Below, one piece after another: positions 1 through 10,735 of a DNA stretch of 64,000 nucleotides. How positions within the stretch are numbered: the stretch's first letter is position 1; each line of letters opens with the position of its first letter. The stretch spans positions 18,697,379 through 18,761,378 of the forward strand of contig CM067317.1 in the NCBI GenBank assembly GCA_034231615.1. Reading direction: 5' to 3'. The translations under genes and the position numbers were made by a program. The notes beneath the pieces were generated by a model, which had not been told where the DNA came from, ran no database searches, and saw nothing but the letters and a program-made list of their open reading frames with translations. Origin of the DNA: Meghimatium bilineatum. Taxonomy: Eukaryota; Mollusca; Gastropoda; Stylommatophora; Philomycidae.

Positions 1-579
1 AGCACAATAATTGACTGTCACTGACATCAGATGGTGGTTTCACTAATTGCCATTTCAATTAGTCAACTCCTGCTCGCACGTTTTCAGAACCGGATAGACG
101 AACTCAGGTAATCATTTTCTTGAATCTTTTTTTGTTTTAATAGATGATTATATATAGATTAGATCAACTGTAAATATGAGAGGTGATGTCCATTTATTAG
201 TTAATACATTTTTGGTAACTTTTTATGCCCTCCCCACTTGTCAATAACTGTAAAGAAAGCAGGGATCACACACACCTGTCTTTTTTGCCTGCTTAATTAG
301 GTCAAAAACGTTTCACCTCCAACTTCCCCTTAATAAAATTATTTTTAGAAGAAATTATTCGAAAGTACTACATATGTTATTTCAAATCCGTACAATTTGT
401 TTTCTTCGAATCCAATTTTAATTGGTGTATGAAAGAAAGGTATTGGTTGACGTCGACCTTATGGTCAAGTTTTCTCCGCCCTCTTAGCAATGTCAAACAT
501 TTTCAAATTTCCTCAATTTTAACATTAATTTACGTGCAGTACCCATGCAATAGATTGTCAAACATTTAAAGTATCTTAT
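1..579. other. AT-rich stretch, nothing recognised
   Basis: I find no coding similarity, tandem repeat or structured element here. The degenerate 38-bp minisatellite begins at its right edge. Confidence 0.5.
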
Positions 580-666
580 TATGATGTGAAGTTCTACTGT
601 AGTACTGACTAGCTTATGATGGTGATACGTTCTACTGTACTACTGATTTGCTTATGATAACGAGAC

Positions 667-968
667 AATGGTGATTAGACAAAGACCCGGCACCACCCCA
701 ATTTTGGAATATATTAAAAGATAACAGATAACATGGTTTGCACACATCAGTAGACTACCATGAGACAGCATACCACAGCAAGCGATACTACACAGATACA
801 GTGAAATCAGACGTATAGGCCGACCATGAAAACGATGGACCACCGAAATAAAGAGGCGACAAATTTCACACTATACTCGACACATACGAGGGTCATCTCC
901 AGAAAACGCTTCTACCCCTGACGCTGAAAGGCAATAAAGGGTTAAACGAAAATATAAACAGATAGACG
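667..968 (+). pseudogene. RTE-like LINE 3' end (family RTE-3), decayed
   Basis: The plus strand encodes the C-terminal tail of a LINE polyprotein with several stops. Readable stretches include ITWFAHISRLP, then DSIPQQAILHRY, then a Gly-Arg-Pro/Arg-Trp segment (GRP*KRWTTEIKRR), then HIRGSSPENAS. The same series is found at 7426-8165, 31998-32470 and 34430-34815, so this is a dispersed family. The Trp-Phe-x-His-x-x-Arg and Gly-Arg-Pro-x-x-Arg-Trp blocks are typical of the region after the reverse transcriptase domain in RTE-like LINEs. Only about 100 codons remain. The left flank and right flank share ACGAGAC, but the surrounding repeat makes this weak as a TSD. Confidence 0.65.
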
Positions 969-1170
969 AGACGTTCTACTGTAGTACTGGTTCATTTATG
1001 ACCGTTAACCGTGTTCTACTATACAACTGTTCAGCTTATGATGATGAGACGTTCTACAGTTATATACTGATTAATTTATGATGTTAAGACGCTCTATTGT
1101 ACTACTGATTAGCTTAATATGAAGAGACTTTCAACTGTATTAGTGATTAGCTTATGATAGTGAGTCTTTT

Positions 1171-1604
1171 GATTATGATTGAGACCTTGAGAAAGGCGAG
1201 GCTGAAAGTGGTTATATTTATTTTCGTGCCGGGCCATGTGGATGGTTGAAGCACTGAAAGAGCGGATCAACTGGCGTCATGCGCGACTGTAGCACTGGGC
1301 GATGGGGTAATGGATCACGCTGACGTTTTGAACTTCTTAAGAGATATAGCACACGAGAGTGATACTAATGTGGATGATGATTCCTTTTCAATGGCTAGGA
1401 TTAAAGATCAGAGATTGAAATGCGGTGTTACTAGAAGTGAAAATTTTTGAGAACGCAGAAGAATGATGGTCAACCAGCATAGGACCGGTACTGTCAAACA
1501 GAAGTGTAATGGCGGATACAATCAAGAAGAGATTGGAGCAACTGTGGACGTGTCCAGTTTGCAGTGATGATGATCTAACGACTAACTAACTAACTAACGA
1601 ACTA
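1171..1604 (+). pseudogene. LINE 3' end with RNase H C-terminal half, ACTA-repeat tail
   Basis: Reading in the plus strand, a segment FVPGHVDG, a stop, then TERADQLASCATVALGDG matches the C-terminal signature of the RNase H domain found in some LINEs (PGH..., then a conserved Glu-x-Ala-Asp-x-Leu-Ala). After a further stop and a frameshift, the sequence LEQLWTCPVCSDDD gives a C-x2-C knuckle-like end. The element finishes in a short ACTA repeat and is flanked by AGTCTTTT on both sides. It has at least two nonsense codons and one frameshift, so it is dead. It differs from the GAA-tailed RNase H LINE at 10773 and belongs to a separate family. Confidence 0.7.
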
Positions 1605-1795
1605 AGTCAGTCTTTTTACTGTACTACTGGTTAACTTATGATGATGAGTCGTTCTACTGTATTACTCATTAACTTATGCTAGTGAGACCTCCTTCTACTG
1701 CACCACTGATTAGCTTATGCTAGTGAGACCTCCTTCTACTGCACCACTGATTAGCTTATGCTAGTGAGACCTCCTTCTACTGTACTGGTTAGCGA

Positions 1796-2159
1796 TATTA
1801 TGACGTCTGCTTCAACACCCATAACGTCTTTCTAGTGAAAATTTCCGGCTGTATAAATTCATTATATCCTTGTATTTTTTAATTTTTTATTTTCCTTGTT
1901 CCAAGAAAATATTTTATAAAGACATCCGCAAACACTTGATGGTTTGGGATGACCGACAAGTGTACATAAGAAACGCTACAATGACACTTCGACAAGTGTA
2001 CATACAAACTGCTTCAATGATGTGCTCAAAGATGTTCTGATCAACTTCAAAATCATCGTCACCAACTATAAATGGGGTTTTTTTTAAAATAATTGCCAAA
2101 TATGGCGCAGCAGTAATAATGCATATTTCATTAGCTTTGCCCTCAAACAAATGCAATTA
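1796..2159. other. Unassigned AT-rich stretch
   Basis: No coding or repeat signal recognised. Confidence 0.4.
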
Positions 2160-2640
2160 TCTGATTAACATTCTAGCGTATTAATTCCATTTTCTGTGTA
2201 CGATGTTATATTTGGTTAGACCCAATAAATATAAACTTTATATTTATGCATCATGTCCAGTTTTATATACCAATGAAATACTTTGATCTTTGTCGACAAA
2301 ATAATTATTGTATTTCGAGAAGAGGAATTTTACCACTTCGCACATTACACCGGATACAGACGAACACCGTCTGTCTTGTGACTTTGAATTAATATGGTGA
2401 AATTTCACGCTTAAATCACGCCAATTGTATGATAAATCTATAATGAGTAAATGAGGTATTATAGTTGACTGTAAGCATTTAAAAGATGTGTGATCACAAA
2501 TAGATTTCTGATATATATCGCAAATAAATGACAATTAAAACCACTAGCTAGAATTTACTGAAAATATTATTTCATAAGGACTGTATCATTTCAAAGTCAC
2601 ACATAGACTATCACCTATATGCGTTATATATTTGATAAGG
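2160..2640. repeat. Dispersed non-coding repeat R-alpha, copy 1
   Basis: This segment aligns by eye with 22930-23270 and 50880-51830. Shared blocks include TACACCGGATACA, an ACACCGTCTGT block, TTCACGCTTAAATCA/TTCATGCTTAAATCA followed by GCCAATTGTAT, and a final TATATGCGTTATA. No protein similarity survives comparison between copies, so I treat it as an unclassified interspersed repeat rather than a gene. Confidence 0.65.
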
Positions 2641-3362
2641 TGCATGATTTTAAAGTTGCGTAAAGCTAGCGGCAAGTACTATAATAAAGCTGCTCTCACT
2701 ACTGAAGTCTGATGTGTGGGGCAATTGGCTTAAATAAAATGGTGACACAAAAATTGCACTACTCTAACCTACATCCTTCTGGAAATCATATAGGAAGATT
2801 GTACTGCTGCAAGATAAACCCAGCGTGATTGTGATAACTAATTCAAAAAATGTGCACACATAACCTAGAAGCATCAAATGTGCAGTCATATGAGAAAAAC
2901 GGACGACACCAAATGAGAGAACATAAAAAACCAGCTGTCCAACTCTGACTATAATGTGACAGAAATAAGACAGGAATTATTTATTATAATTTGTTTTGTC
3001 AGCCGTTATTTCACATGTCCGAGAGATGTAACACATCAAATTTGAAAATCTTGCTATCACTGCTATGAACAGCTATTAATTATTTACGTATTATTTCAAT
3101 AGTTCATTTTTTGCAAAACATACCAACTGGAAAGTATTGAACTTATAATAATTTATGCGGTTGACTTGATAACTTTAATCACACTTTAGCTGAGAAATCG
3201 TAATTACTAGAACATTTATTGAAAGATTGTCAACATGAGATAAATATAAATGATTCCATCTCAGTTTTTTTCTATAAAAAATATGTCATTTTAGTATTTC
3301 TTGTGCTAGTTATGTAGATATATTTTACTGTTATGTACTCATTTCTGCCAGAATGTATCAAT
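2641..3362. other. Unassigned AT-rich stretch
   Basis: No reading frame or repeat that I recognise. Confidence 0.4.
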
Positions 3363-3545
3363 CTATATGACATGTCCTTTGCAGAGCGTTTCCTTCAGTG
3401 CCATTATGTAAGCCTCTCGATTCTGTGCATGTAGTCCAGCTTCTTCCAGTGCCATGTTCAGAAGACACTCGATATTCTGTGTCCATAGTAGTCTTGGTCT
3501 GCCTTTCAATCTCTTTCCTATCACTTTTTCCTTTATGATTATTAT
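3363..3545 (-). pseudogene. RTE-like LINE C-terminus (family RTE-4), copy 1
   Basis: The minus strand encodes KGRPRLLWTQNIECLLNM, then ALEEAGLHAQNREAYIMAL. This is the Gly-Arg-Pro-Arg/Trp and 'LxEAgxxAqnRexyrmAL' tail seen after the reverse transcriptase in RTE-like LINEs. The homologous tail occurs again at 63330-63475. The reading frame opens upstream into low-complexity sequence and a SINE A head remnant (3738-3780), so the element is broken here. The reverse transcriptase core at 3940-4330 on the same strand may be part of the same copy. Confidence 0.7.
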
Positions 3546-3737
3546 TTCTAAACCAGTGTGTATTTTTATATATTCAAAATATGTTAATTTGCGGTTTTGT
3601 TTTTGTGTTTGTTTGTTTTTTGTTTTATGTGTGTGTGAATAGTTTTGAGCAGCCAGATTTCTGTGTTCGGGTCTTTTCGGATATCTGCGTTGGTTCTGCC
3701 TTCTGCCCATGTTCGTTTGAGGACATGTCTATAATAT

Positions 3738-3780
3738 TGTGTCGCCGTTTTATTTGCGTCAATAGCCCGAAACATCCGTA
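3738..3780 (-). mobile_element. SINE A head remnant
   Basis: The reverse complement reads CGGATGTTTCGGGCTATTG followed by ACGCAAATAAAACGGCGACAC. This matches the first ~45 bases of SINE A with few differences. The rest of the SINE is missing. Confidence 0.7.
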
Positions 3781-3939
3781 ATATCCGAGTATAGCCGAGG
3801 TATTAAAAGTTGCTGACATTTTCTCTTTGTAATTTCTCAATAACTATTACAGGTTTGAGTGAATTTCTGTTTATATGTATTATTCTTATCTTTTTTCATT
3901 GATAAAAATATTTTGTACCCCACTGTGATGTTTGTTAGT

Positions 3940-4330
3940 CACAATCGTCTTGACAACGGATGGTGTCATCTACATATCTAATTTCTAGATTCTACTGGCC
4001 TCCGATATTAAAGGTTTGAGATTTTTATAATGTGTATCTTCTTGTATCTTCCCACTATCACTTCTGCTTGTATGTTTACAGATGTGATGAGAAGACACCT
4101 TTACGAACCTCAAAGCAATTAGATGTTTCTCTTTTTCAAGATGGATAAACGTCTACTGCCCCTAATAAAGCGTTTATTGAATGATATGAGATGGTGTGGG
4201 AAGCCCATGCTTTTCATTATATTCTATACTTTCTGGTGTGTTACATAGTCAAATGTCTTTAAATAGTCTATAGACAGGTGTATATGTCTGCAGTGAACTC
4301 TCTGCGCTACTCTATTATATTTCACATTTT
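3940..4330 (-). pseudogene. RTE-like reverse transcriptase palm fragment
   Basis: On the minus strand the segment YIDYLKTFDYV (catalytic motif A Asp visible) is followed by GFPTPSHIIQ and later by LEIRYVDDTI, a YxDD catalytic motif C. The order and spacing agree with an RTE-like reverse transcriptase palm. Several in-frame stops show it is inactive. It lies upstream, on the same strand, of the C-terminal fragment at 3363-3545 and could be the same decayed insertion, but the link is disrupted. Confidence 0.65.
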
Positions 4331-4392
4331 AAAGATGAGATCCCTAGTACATCTATTCTATCTACAATGTTCTACAATGGTTTCTATTATGT

Positions 4393-4480
4393 TCAGTGGT
4401 GAAACGGTGTAAACTTGTTTGGTTTGGACATGTAACAAGACACGTCTCGTTTTCTAACATTATTTTTCAAGGATTATAAT
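4393..4480 (+). pseudogene. RTE-2 LINE fragment
   Basis: The plus strand encodes VKRCKLVWFGHVTRH, then SFSNIIFQG. The WFGHV(T/C)RHDSLS...ILQGT block recurs at 10736, 33100, 38190 and, on the opposite strand, 41120. The fragment stops where the 37-bp minisatellite begins. Confidence 0.65.
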
Positions 4481-5070
4481 CGTGTTACTAATTATAATCT
4501 AACGCATGCGGTTGCATCTGTGGGTTTCACCAATGGCCCACTAGACAAACCATCCATGCAACAGAAAACCTGAGTAGACGACATGCAGTTATATTGAGGC
4601 TCTCTTATGGAAGCTTTGTAGCATGTCATCTAAGTAATTATAATGACTTAAGTAGAAGGCTCCTCTCTGAGTAGAAGGCTCCATGAATAGGCATTACGCT
4701 AAGCCGAAAGCTGAAGTCTTCTGATATGAAAGAAAATATCTCAGAAAATCCACCCTACACAGGAAGTAAGAGCTAATCACTCGCAATTCCAGGGGTTCTC
4801 AAACAAACAAACAACACGCATTTATAATCTACATATGATGTAAGTATCGTGTGACTAATTATAATCTACATGTGATGTAAGTATCGTGTTACCAATTGTA
4901 ATCTGCATGTGATGTAGGTATCGTGTTACCAATTGTAATCTGCATGTGATGTAGGTATCGTGTTACCAATTATAATCTACATGTGATGTGGGTATCGTGT
5001 TATCAATTATAATGTACATGCGATGTAGGTATCGTTTTACCAATTATAATCTACATGTGATATAAGCACT
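4481..5070. repeat. 37-bp minisatellite interrupted by a SINE-like element
   Basis: About six consecutive units combining ATTATAATCTACATGTGATG and TAGGTATCGTGTTACCA run from about 4821 to 5065. A lone partial unit lies at 4481-4501, on the other side of the inserted element 4502-4820. The split shows that the element landed inside an existing array. Confidence 0.85.
4502..4820 (+). mobile_element. SINE-like family F, copy 1
   Basis: It starts ACGCATGCGGTTGCATCTGT and ends in an AAAC repeat. Its first ~120 bases are about 85% identical by eye to the start of the larger element at 44683-45301. The two bodies then differ completely. TTATAATCTA occurs on both sides and may be a TSD, although the surrounding array contains the same word. 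Confidence 0.6.
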
Positions 5071-6595
5071 GCAATGACCTCGTTGTTTTCCAAATTTCTT
5101 CAGATACACAGTTCCCGAGTTTAGATTGATCAATATTTCTTTCAGACATACAACTTTAGTAACCCTTCCCCTTAACTGGAAATCGATCCATGACCACGAA
5201 ACTAAGAAAACTGTGCACCAAGCGCTACACTACAGCGACTTCACTATTGACACGCCACCTAGTCAGAAATGTCTATCTAACTTCACTTTGCACTTGTAGT
5301 ATTTCTGTGTATCCTTCCGCGTAACAAAATCTTACAATAAAAGTTCCCAGTTTGGAAAAAAATATTTTTTCAAATATTTCTTGACTACATTTTCGCTCGC
5401 ACCTTTCTGTCAGCATCGATTACACCATCATAATTTGTCATGTGGACTGACTTTTATCATCGTGTATTTTCAAAATAATATGTGTCGCAAATGTAAACTA
5501 ATTCATCATATACCCTTTCTCTGATATGATGCTAGAATAATCTCTCTATCTCTCTTTCTCTTTCTATCTGTGTGTGTATCTGTGTGTATGTGTTCTCCTT
5601 TGAGGATATATCCAGTACATAGAGATATACAGTTATTATACCTATGTTCTAAACGTTAATTTTTGTTGAACAACAACTTACTACTTAGTATTAATTGTAG
5701 TGAAATTCATGGATTAAACATGGCGTTTGTTATGCAAGTTTGCATTCACAGTAAAGTTGCCATTCATGCTTAAAAATCTGTCATCTGTGACATAAATCAC
5801 CGTAAATGAGAGTAAATCTAGCATCAGCGATAGAAAATGACGATTAATGATAGTCAATTTGACTCATATAATGACCATCAAAGACAGTAAATCTGACAAC
5901 AGATTCATGAAATTACAAACAATGACAACCATTCTGACACTAGCGACAGAAAATAACAATCAATAACAGTAAATCTGTAATCAATGACAGAAAAATCTAT
6001 CACTAATGACAGAAAAATATACCATCGTTTTACAATAGTGTACTTCATTTAAAATGTAACATTTATTCGTTTAATTTTAAGAAACAACTATGACAGAAAA
6101 ACGTCGTATTAGATCCTCTATCACTTATTTTAGAGTAATTGCTTCCAAAATATTCATGCGCCGGAAATAGATAGGACTATAAATTAAAATACAATGTATA
6201 AATGTCATATCTACATGCCCTCATCAAATGTACTCTTTGCAAGATTTTATTACGTGCACTCTTTACAGGTAATCAATGTATATCTTCATTAGATTTTTGT
6301 TTTAAGTCTTTTTGCTTGTTTTTGTGATTTGTCTTGTCATAAATTTCGAGATTTCAACTCTTGTTTCATATATTCAACGTTTATTTTCCAGCGCTTTCTT
6401 ATATACACAGAAGACTCCATCAAACTCTCAGCTGTATGTCAAAATTTGAGATTCTGAGATTTACTCAGAGTAGAGTATATCTGTAATATTATCCCTGTAG
6501 TATCATATGTAAGTGGTTTCCAACCCACTGCTGAGATCACAAATTAATAAAAACTGAATTTGCAGCAATTGTCGTTCTCTGAATGCTTTCCTTTG

Positions 6596-6598
<3 letters not shown>
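5071..6598. other. Mostly unassigned; weak tRNA-like and degenerate repeat segments
   Basis: Minus-strand 5265-5170 carries a tRNA-like run (TAGTGTAGCGCTTGG, then GGATCGATTTCC about 40 bases on) that could be a decayed SINE head. Between about 5800 and 6030 a loose ~27-bp motif containing GACAGTAAATCTG repeats. I see nothing else. Confidence 0.35.

Positions 6599-6681
<83 letters not shown>
6599..6681. repeat. (TA)n microsatellite
   Basis: About 80 bases of uninterrupted TA, directly beside the Tc1 copy that starts near 6695. Confidence 0.97.
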
Positions 6682-6688
<7 letters not shown>

Positions 6689-6693
6689 CATAT

Positions 6694-7425
6694 TTACTGT
6701 TCAAGAACAGAAACGCACCTTTTTTGGAGTTAATTTTACAAAGAAATTATTTGATTTGACATCATTCAACCTATCGACTGTGTCCAATTGTCATTAACTT
6801 CTTGTGGTTACATGAATTGTACTCACCTCATGACTCGTGAGGTCATGAAAGAGGACAAGGTCAAAACAACATTTCTGGCAATAATTCGTGGTAGTTTCAT
6901 GAAATTCCCATGAAATTTATTGAATATACTTTTATGTAACCATATTGTTGAATGTCTATAAAAGATTGACGGTTTTCAATTAAATTCAGTTGAAAATGTA
7001 ATGCACAAATATGGCCCATCTCACTACATAACAAATATACATCATTATTGAACGCTTACAGACTGGACAATTACAAAGTGTAGTTGCCAGACAATTTAAT
7101 GTGATTAGAAGCACCATTAGTTACCTTTGGAAGAAATTTCAACAACCTGGCTCAGTGGCTGACCAACCACCCAGTGGAAGACCAGGAGCCACAACTCCTG
7201 CAGAAGACTGCTTCATACTGCTGCGTCACCAAAGGAATCTATTTGTATCTGCTTCCTCCACAGTCCAGTCAATGACAACAGCTTGTTGAATTTCACATTT
7301 AATCGTTATGGAACCGGTTGCACGATGCTGTTCTTTTAGCTAGAAGATCCTACATATTTCCTGTTCTTGCGGACTGGCATCGCCAGAACAGACTACAGTA
7401 TTCGAACCAGCATCATCAATGGACC
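6694..7425 (+). mobile_element. Tc1-like transposon copy 1, 3' truncated
   Basis: The left end carries TACTGTTCAAGAACAGAAAC, nearly the same as the ends of the copies at 28602 and 30941. Plus-strand 7040-7285 encodes the N-terminal DNA-binding part of a Tc1 transposase: ERLQTGQLQSVVARQFNV, an ISYLWKKFQQPGSVADQP helix-turn-helix region, then SGRPGATTPAED. Further on there is a decayed stretch ending ADWHRQNRL-like at 7370-7400. The element then joins directly to an RTE LINE near 7425. The catalytic DDE region and right TIR are absent. Confidence 0.85.
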
Positions 7426-8165
7426 AGAACGATCTAAAAGAGGAACAATTACAACAACATATAAATAGACTCCACATTACATGTAGGGACTTTAACATGA
7501 AGATAAACACAGAATGAAACCGGGGTAATAGCAATCACAAAAATAAAAAGAAACACCACTATTTTCATCGATGATCAACAACTGACACAGGTGAAAGAAT
7601 TTATTTACCTTGGAAACCTCATATCATCAAATGGGAAAAATATAAATGAAATTCACCACAGATGCAAAGTAGCTTACTAGAGCTTAGGACATATGTTTCC
7701 TTTTTTCAAAAACAAGCATGTGAGGGTAAATACTAAAACTGCACTATTTATAAGGATCATCATATCATCCCTGTGCCACCGATGTCAAACATGGACACTA
7801 ACAACAAAATAAAACATGTTACAACAGAAATGGTCTGTCTACATACAACTCTTGGAGTGACAATAACAAAAGAGTCAGAAATTAAAACATAAGACGAATA
7901 ACAAACACAATGCGAAAATTGTATTACATCATAGGACAGAAGATTAAGTGGCTTTCACACGCTTCCAGTCTACTATGAGATAGTGCCCTTCAAAGGGCAT
8001 TACTATACAGACACCATAGATACAAAGTCAGGAGCAGTCCATGCAAAAACTGAATTACATAAATAAAGTAATTATAGAAAACAATATATGAGGCACACAT
8101 CTCCAGAGAACTCTTCTACCTCTGGTGTTGCAATGCATAAACGGGTATAAAGCGCTATAAGGTCA
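7426..8165 (+). pseudogene. RTE-3 LINE, C-terminal half with frameshifts
   Basis: Plus-strand fragments read in order: QLTQVKEFIYLGNLISSNG (the FxYLGxxI block after the palm), NINEIHHRCKVAY, a C-x-x-x-x-T-W-T-L block, TRRI-like remnants, then IKWLSHASSLP and a tail homologous to 667-968. Frames change several times and stops are frequent. It is joined on the left to the Tc1 copy. It belongs to the same family as 31998-32470 and 34430-34815. Confidence 0.7.
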
Positions 8166-8261
8166 TCAATGGACCGTTGGGAAAGAGTGGGGACGTGTTT
8201 GGTTTCGTCCAAAAAAAACCATTTCCCGTAAAGGATTGTATAGCTGTGTGAAAAAGGCCTA

Positions 8262-8408
8262 ATTCTTTTGCTGTCGTCACGTCATGCACAGGGTGAGTTT
8301 AAAAAAAATTAAAATCTGACAGAAAAAACCGAGTGTGACTAGTGTACCAGGTAGACGTAACTAGTGTGAGACCAGCGCTCTAAACTCTTGGCCATGCGAC
8401 GCTCATGG
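8262..8408 (-). mobile_element. SINE-like family E, copy 1
   Basis: The reverse complement starts GTCGCATGGCCAAGAGTTTA and continues AGCGCTGGTCTCACAC, then CTACCTGGT, CTGTCAGA and CATGACGTGACGACAG. The copy at 54010-54165 shows the same blocks in the same order. TGGCCAAGAG resembles a Leu/Ser tRNA A box. I see no good B box, so derivation from a tRNA is only suggested. Confidence 0.55.
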
Positions 8409-8718
8409 TTTAGCTAAAGTCTGAAAGCTTATTCATGTTAACAAGGATGAAACATTATTTCCGTAAAATAAAATGTTGGTATACGTTTGAAATCGTTTGA
8501 AATGATGTTGCGATTCTTTTTTATTTAATAGCACATATATATATATCTGTGAGATTGATTTTCATCCCTTCTTCACTTAAAAACTAAAATACACTGATTT
8601 AATGTTGATTGAATGACATGATATTGGCAATAACGTAAAATTCAATCACGAATTTTGAAAACTGTTATCGATTTACACATTCAATCATCGAATTGAATGC
8701 CGAGATTTATATCAAAGC

Positions 8719-9001
8719 TTCGCCCGTGTGTTGCCGGGGCCGTAAGGGGAGCAAAGAATAGCAACACTGTATACCTTTCATGCATGTCGTACGAGGCGAC
8801 TAAGGAGGTTATGGGATGGAGCTGGCTATCCCATCCCATATAGGGTCAGTGACCCATAGCCATGCTGAAGTCGGATGTGTAAGGCAGAAAGGCGCAGATA
8901 TCGCAGCAATGCTGTAAACCATGACACAACGCATTCCGTTCTCTGGACTACATCCTGCTAATCTGCAAGAGTTTGAGAACGAACGCAGAAGAAGAAGAAG
9001 A
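8719..9001 (+). mobile_element. SINE B, copy 1
   Basis: A 283-bp element flanked by ATATCAAAG at 8710-8718 and 9002-9010. The 5' head contains GGGGAGCAAAGAATAGCAAC, then CATGCATGTCGTACGAGGCG. The second half (from about 8867) is an A-like body: CGGATGTGT, GGCGCAGATATCGCAGC, ACACAACGCATTCCGTTCTC, ACTACATCCTGCT. It ends GAGAACGAACGC plus a GAA repeat. Copies occur at 35050-35336 and about 54215-54492. Confidence 0.9.
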
Positions 9002-9010
9002 ATATCAAAG

Positions 9011-9540
9011 TTTTAATTATATTGAAATCTATTATAAAGAAAAGCCGTTTATTGATTGGTTTTCTTTACTATATTAAATGTCTTTATTTAAATATACAGG
9101 GATCGCGAGTCACTTTTCTTCCATTAATGAAATGGGTTTGTGGGTAACTCTGTTTCTAGAAAAAATAGGATTGCGACTCGACAGAAAAGCTTGCGAACCA
9201 CTATCTAAATGTTAGATCCCTTCCTGACATGTTACGTTATGTTTACGTGCACTAGATCCCCTAATTGCTTGTATGGCTTTGCTACCGATGCTAGTATTTA
9301 CACTCAAGACGTATATATGGTATCCACGGACATGGCTGACGCTCATTGAATTACAGTGAAACCAAACTTTTCATACTGACATAATGATGATAGTTCTACA
9401 CGGTTTGTACAATCACAACCAAACATGGTTTCAATAATCATGTCTGACCCTTACTAGACATGCAGTCAAATATAATTACATCACACAGTGCGAGGCCAAC
9501 TTCATCACAAGTTGTTTCACGAAACATAGATTGTAAGTAA
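9011..9540. other. Unassigned stretch
   Basis: No recognisable coding or repeat content. Confidence 0.4.
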
Positions 9541-9690
9541 ATCTGAGTTTTTTGTCGGACGTGTGTTTGTTTTTCGTTCGCTCCTTAATTACTAACACGA
9601 AAATTTGCGCGATTTTTTCCAACGAAGTACTACCGCTTGGCACTATGCAGGTCCAGCACATCCTATTTCAGCATGCCTTTACTTCATGTG
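9541..9690 (-). mobile_element. Divergent SINE C-like copy
   Basis: The reverse complement contains AGGATGTGCTGGACC, a GCGCAAATTTTCGTG segment, and GGAGCGAACGAAAAACAAAC. These are the start and end signatures of SINE C. The middle is heavily mutated. Confidence 0.5.
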
Positions 9691-10735
9691 TGCTTTCCTA
9701 ACATTTGACATACTTCTTACCTGTTGCCAGACGTAGATGTGTATCGACTCTACGCCATGATAGTTTTATCACTCACTGTGTCCTTGGATTCACATGCATA
9801 AATATATCTCTGGGTGGCAGTCCACGAGAAGACAGTAATCAGGGATTCAGACTAAGGTCGACTACGTCTAGCTCACACGAGATGTTCCGCTGCCAGTAAA
9901 CTTTATCGCGTAATTAGGCGTGTTGTGTCTGTGACAGTCGGGTACATAGCTATGACCGTTATTATCTTCTTATCTTTGAGCATTATTCCGGTATAGGAAA
10001 ACTTGACATTAGAGTTGAGCCCAGGCTCGTTGGCTCTCTTAGCCGGTGTCCTTTACTGACATTGTGAACCCAAGAACTGAGTCTTTACGCATATTTAGGA
10101 AAATTGGGGAGTAGAAGCTTGTGCTCGAGATGAAAAGTGCTTTAGTTACGATTTCCATGTAACGTTTTCCGTTTTATTTACATGTAGAACTGCCCTCTAC
10201 TCTGTGATGCCATCTCGGTGTAACTCAATATTGTTATACTTACAAAGACTAGTGCACAACTTTCTATATCCGTGATGACATCTACCAATATCTGGGTACT
10301 GACATTGGCTGCCCCTTCAACGCATTCTTGTCCCTACTGACCGAATCAGAATGCCTTACTTCACTGTGTGTCGACAATGTCCCTGTATGTGTTGGCTCTG
10401 AGGTGGCGGAAATATTGCTTGTCTTTTTTGTAGGAAATTTTAATTCCTTTTAATAAAAAATCGACGGACACGAGCTTAAAAGTGTTGGTCAGAAACACAG
10501 CAAGAGCAACTGTATTTTTGTTTCCAGGATGCACAACGAGGAGGTACTTTTAGAATCTTGGCTATCTGTTAACCTTGGTCCGCACGAGAACAATGGAAAA
10601 CCCTCTACATCCGGTCAAACGTTTTGTCTGTCTTATCATCAGAGATTACATGCTATAATGATTTTGTTTCCTATATGTATTTTCTGTACTATGTGGCAGG
10701 AAGATTTTTCTATAGTTTTCTGTTATGCCGAGTAG
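9691..10735. other. Unassigned stretch
   Basis: Composition is less AT-rich than elsewhere, but I find no conserved motif or gene structure that I can defend. Confidence 0.4.

Larger units (their letters stand above)
580..1795. repeat. Degenerate ~38-41 bp minisatellite split by two LINE tails
   Basis: Units built on GTTCTACTGTACTACTGATT followed by GCTTATGATGGTGAGAC recur at about 580-666, 969-1170 and 1605-1795. The last part has two almost identical 41-bp units starting CTCCTTCTACTGCACCACTG. Two LINE 3' ends (667-968 and 1171-1604) sit inside the array. The second is flanked by AGTCTTTT on both sides, consistent with a target-site duplication. The array therefore predates both insertions. 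Confidence 0.75.
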
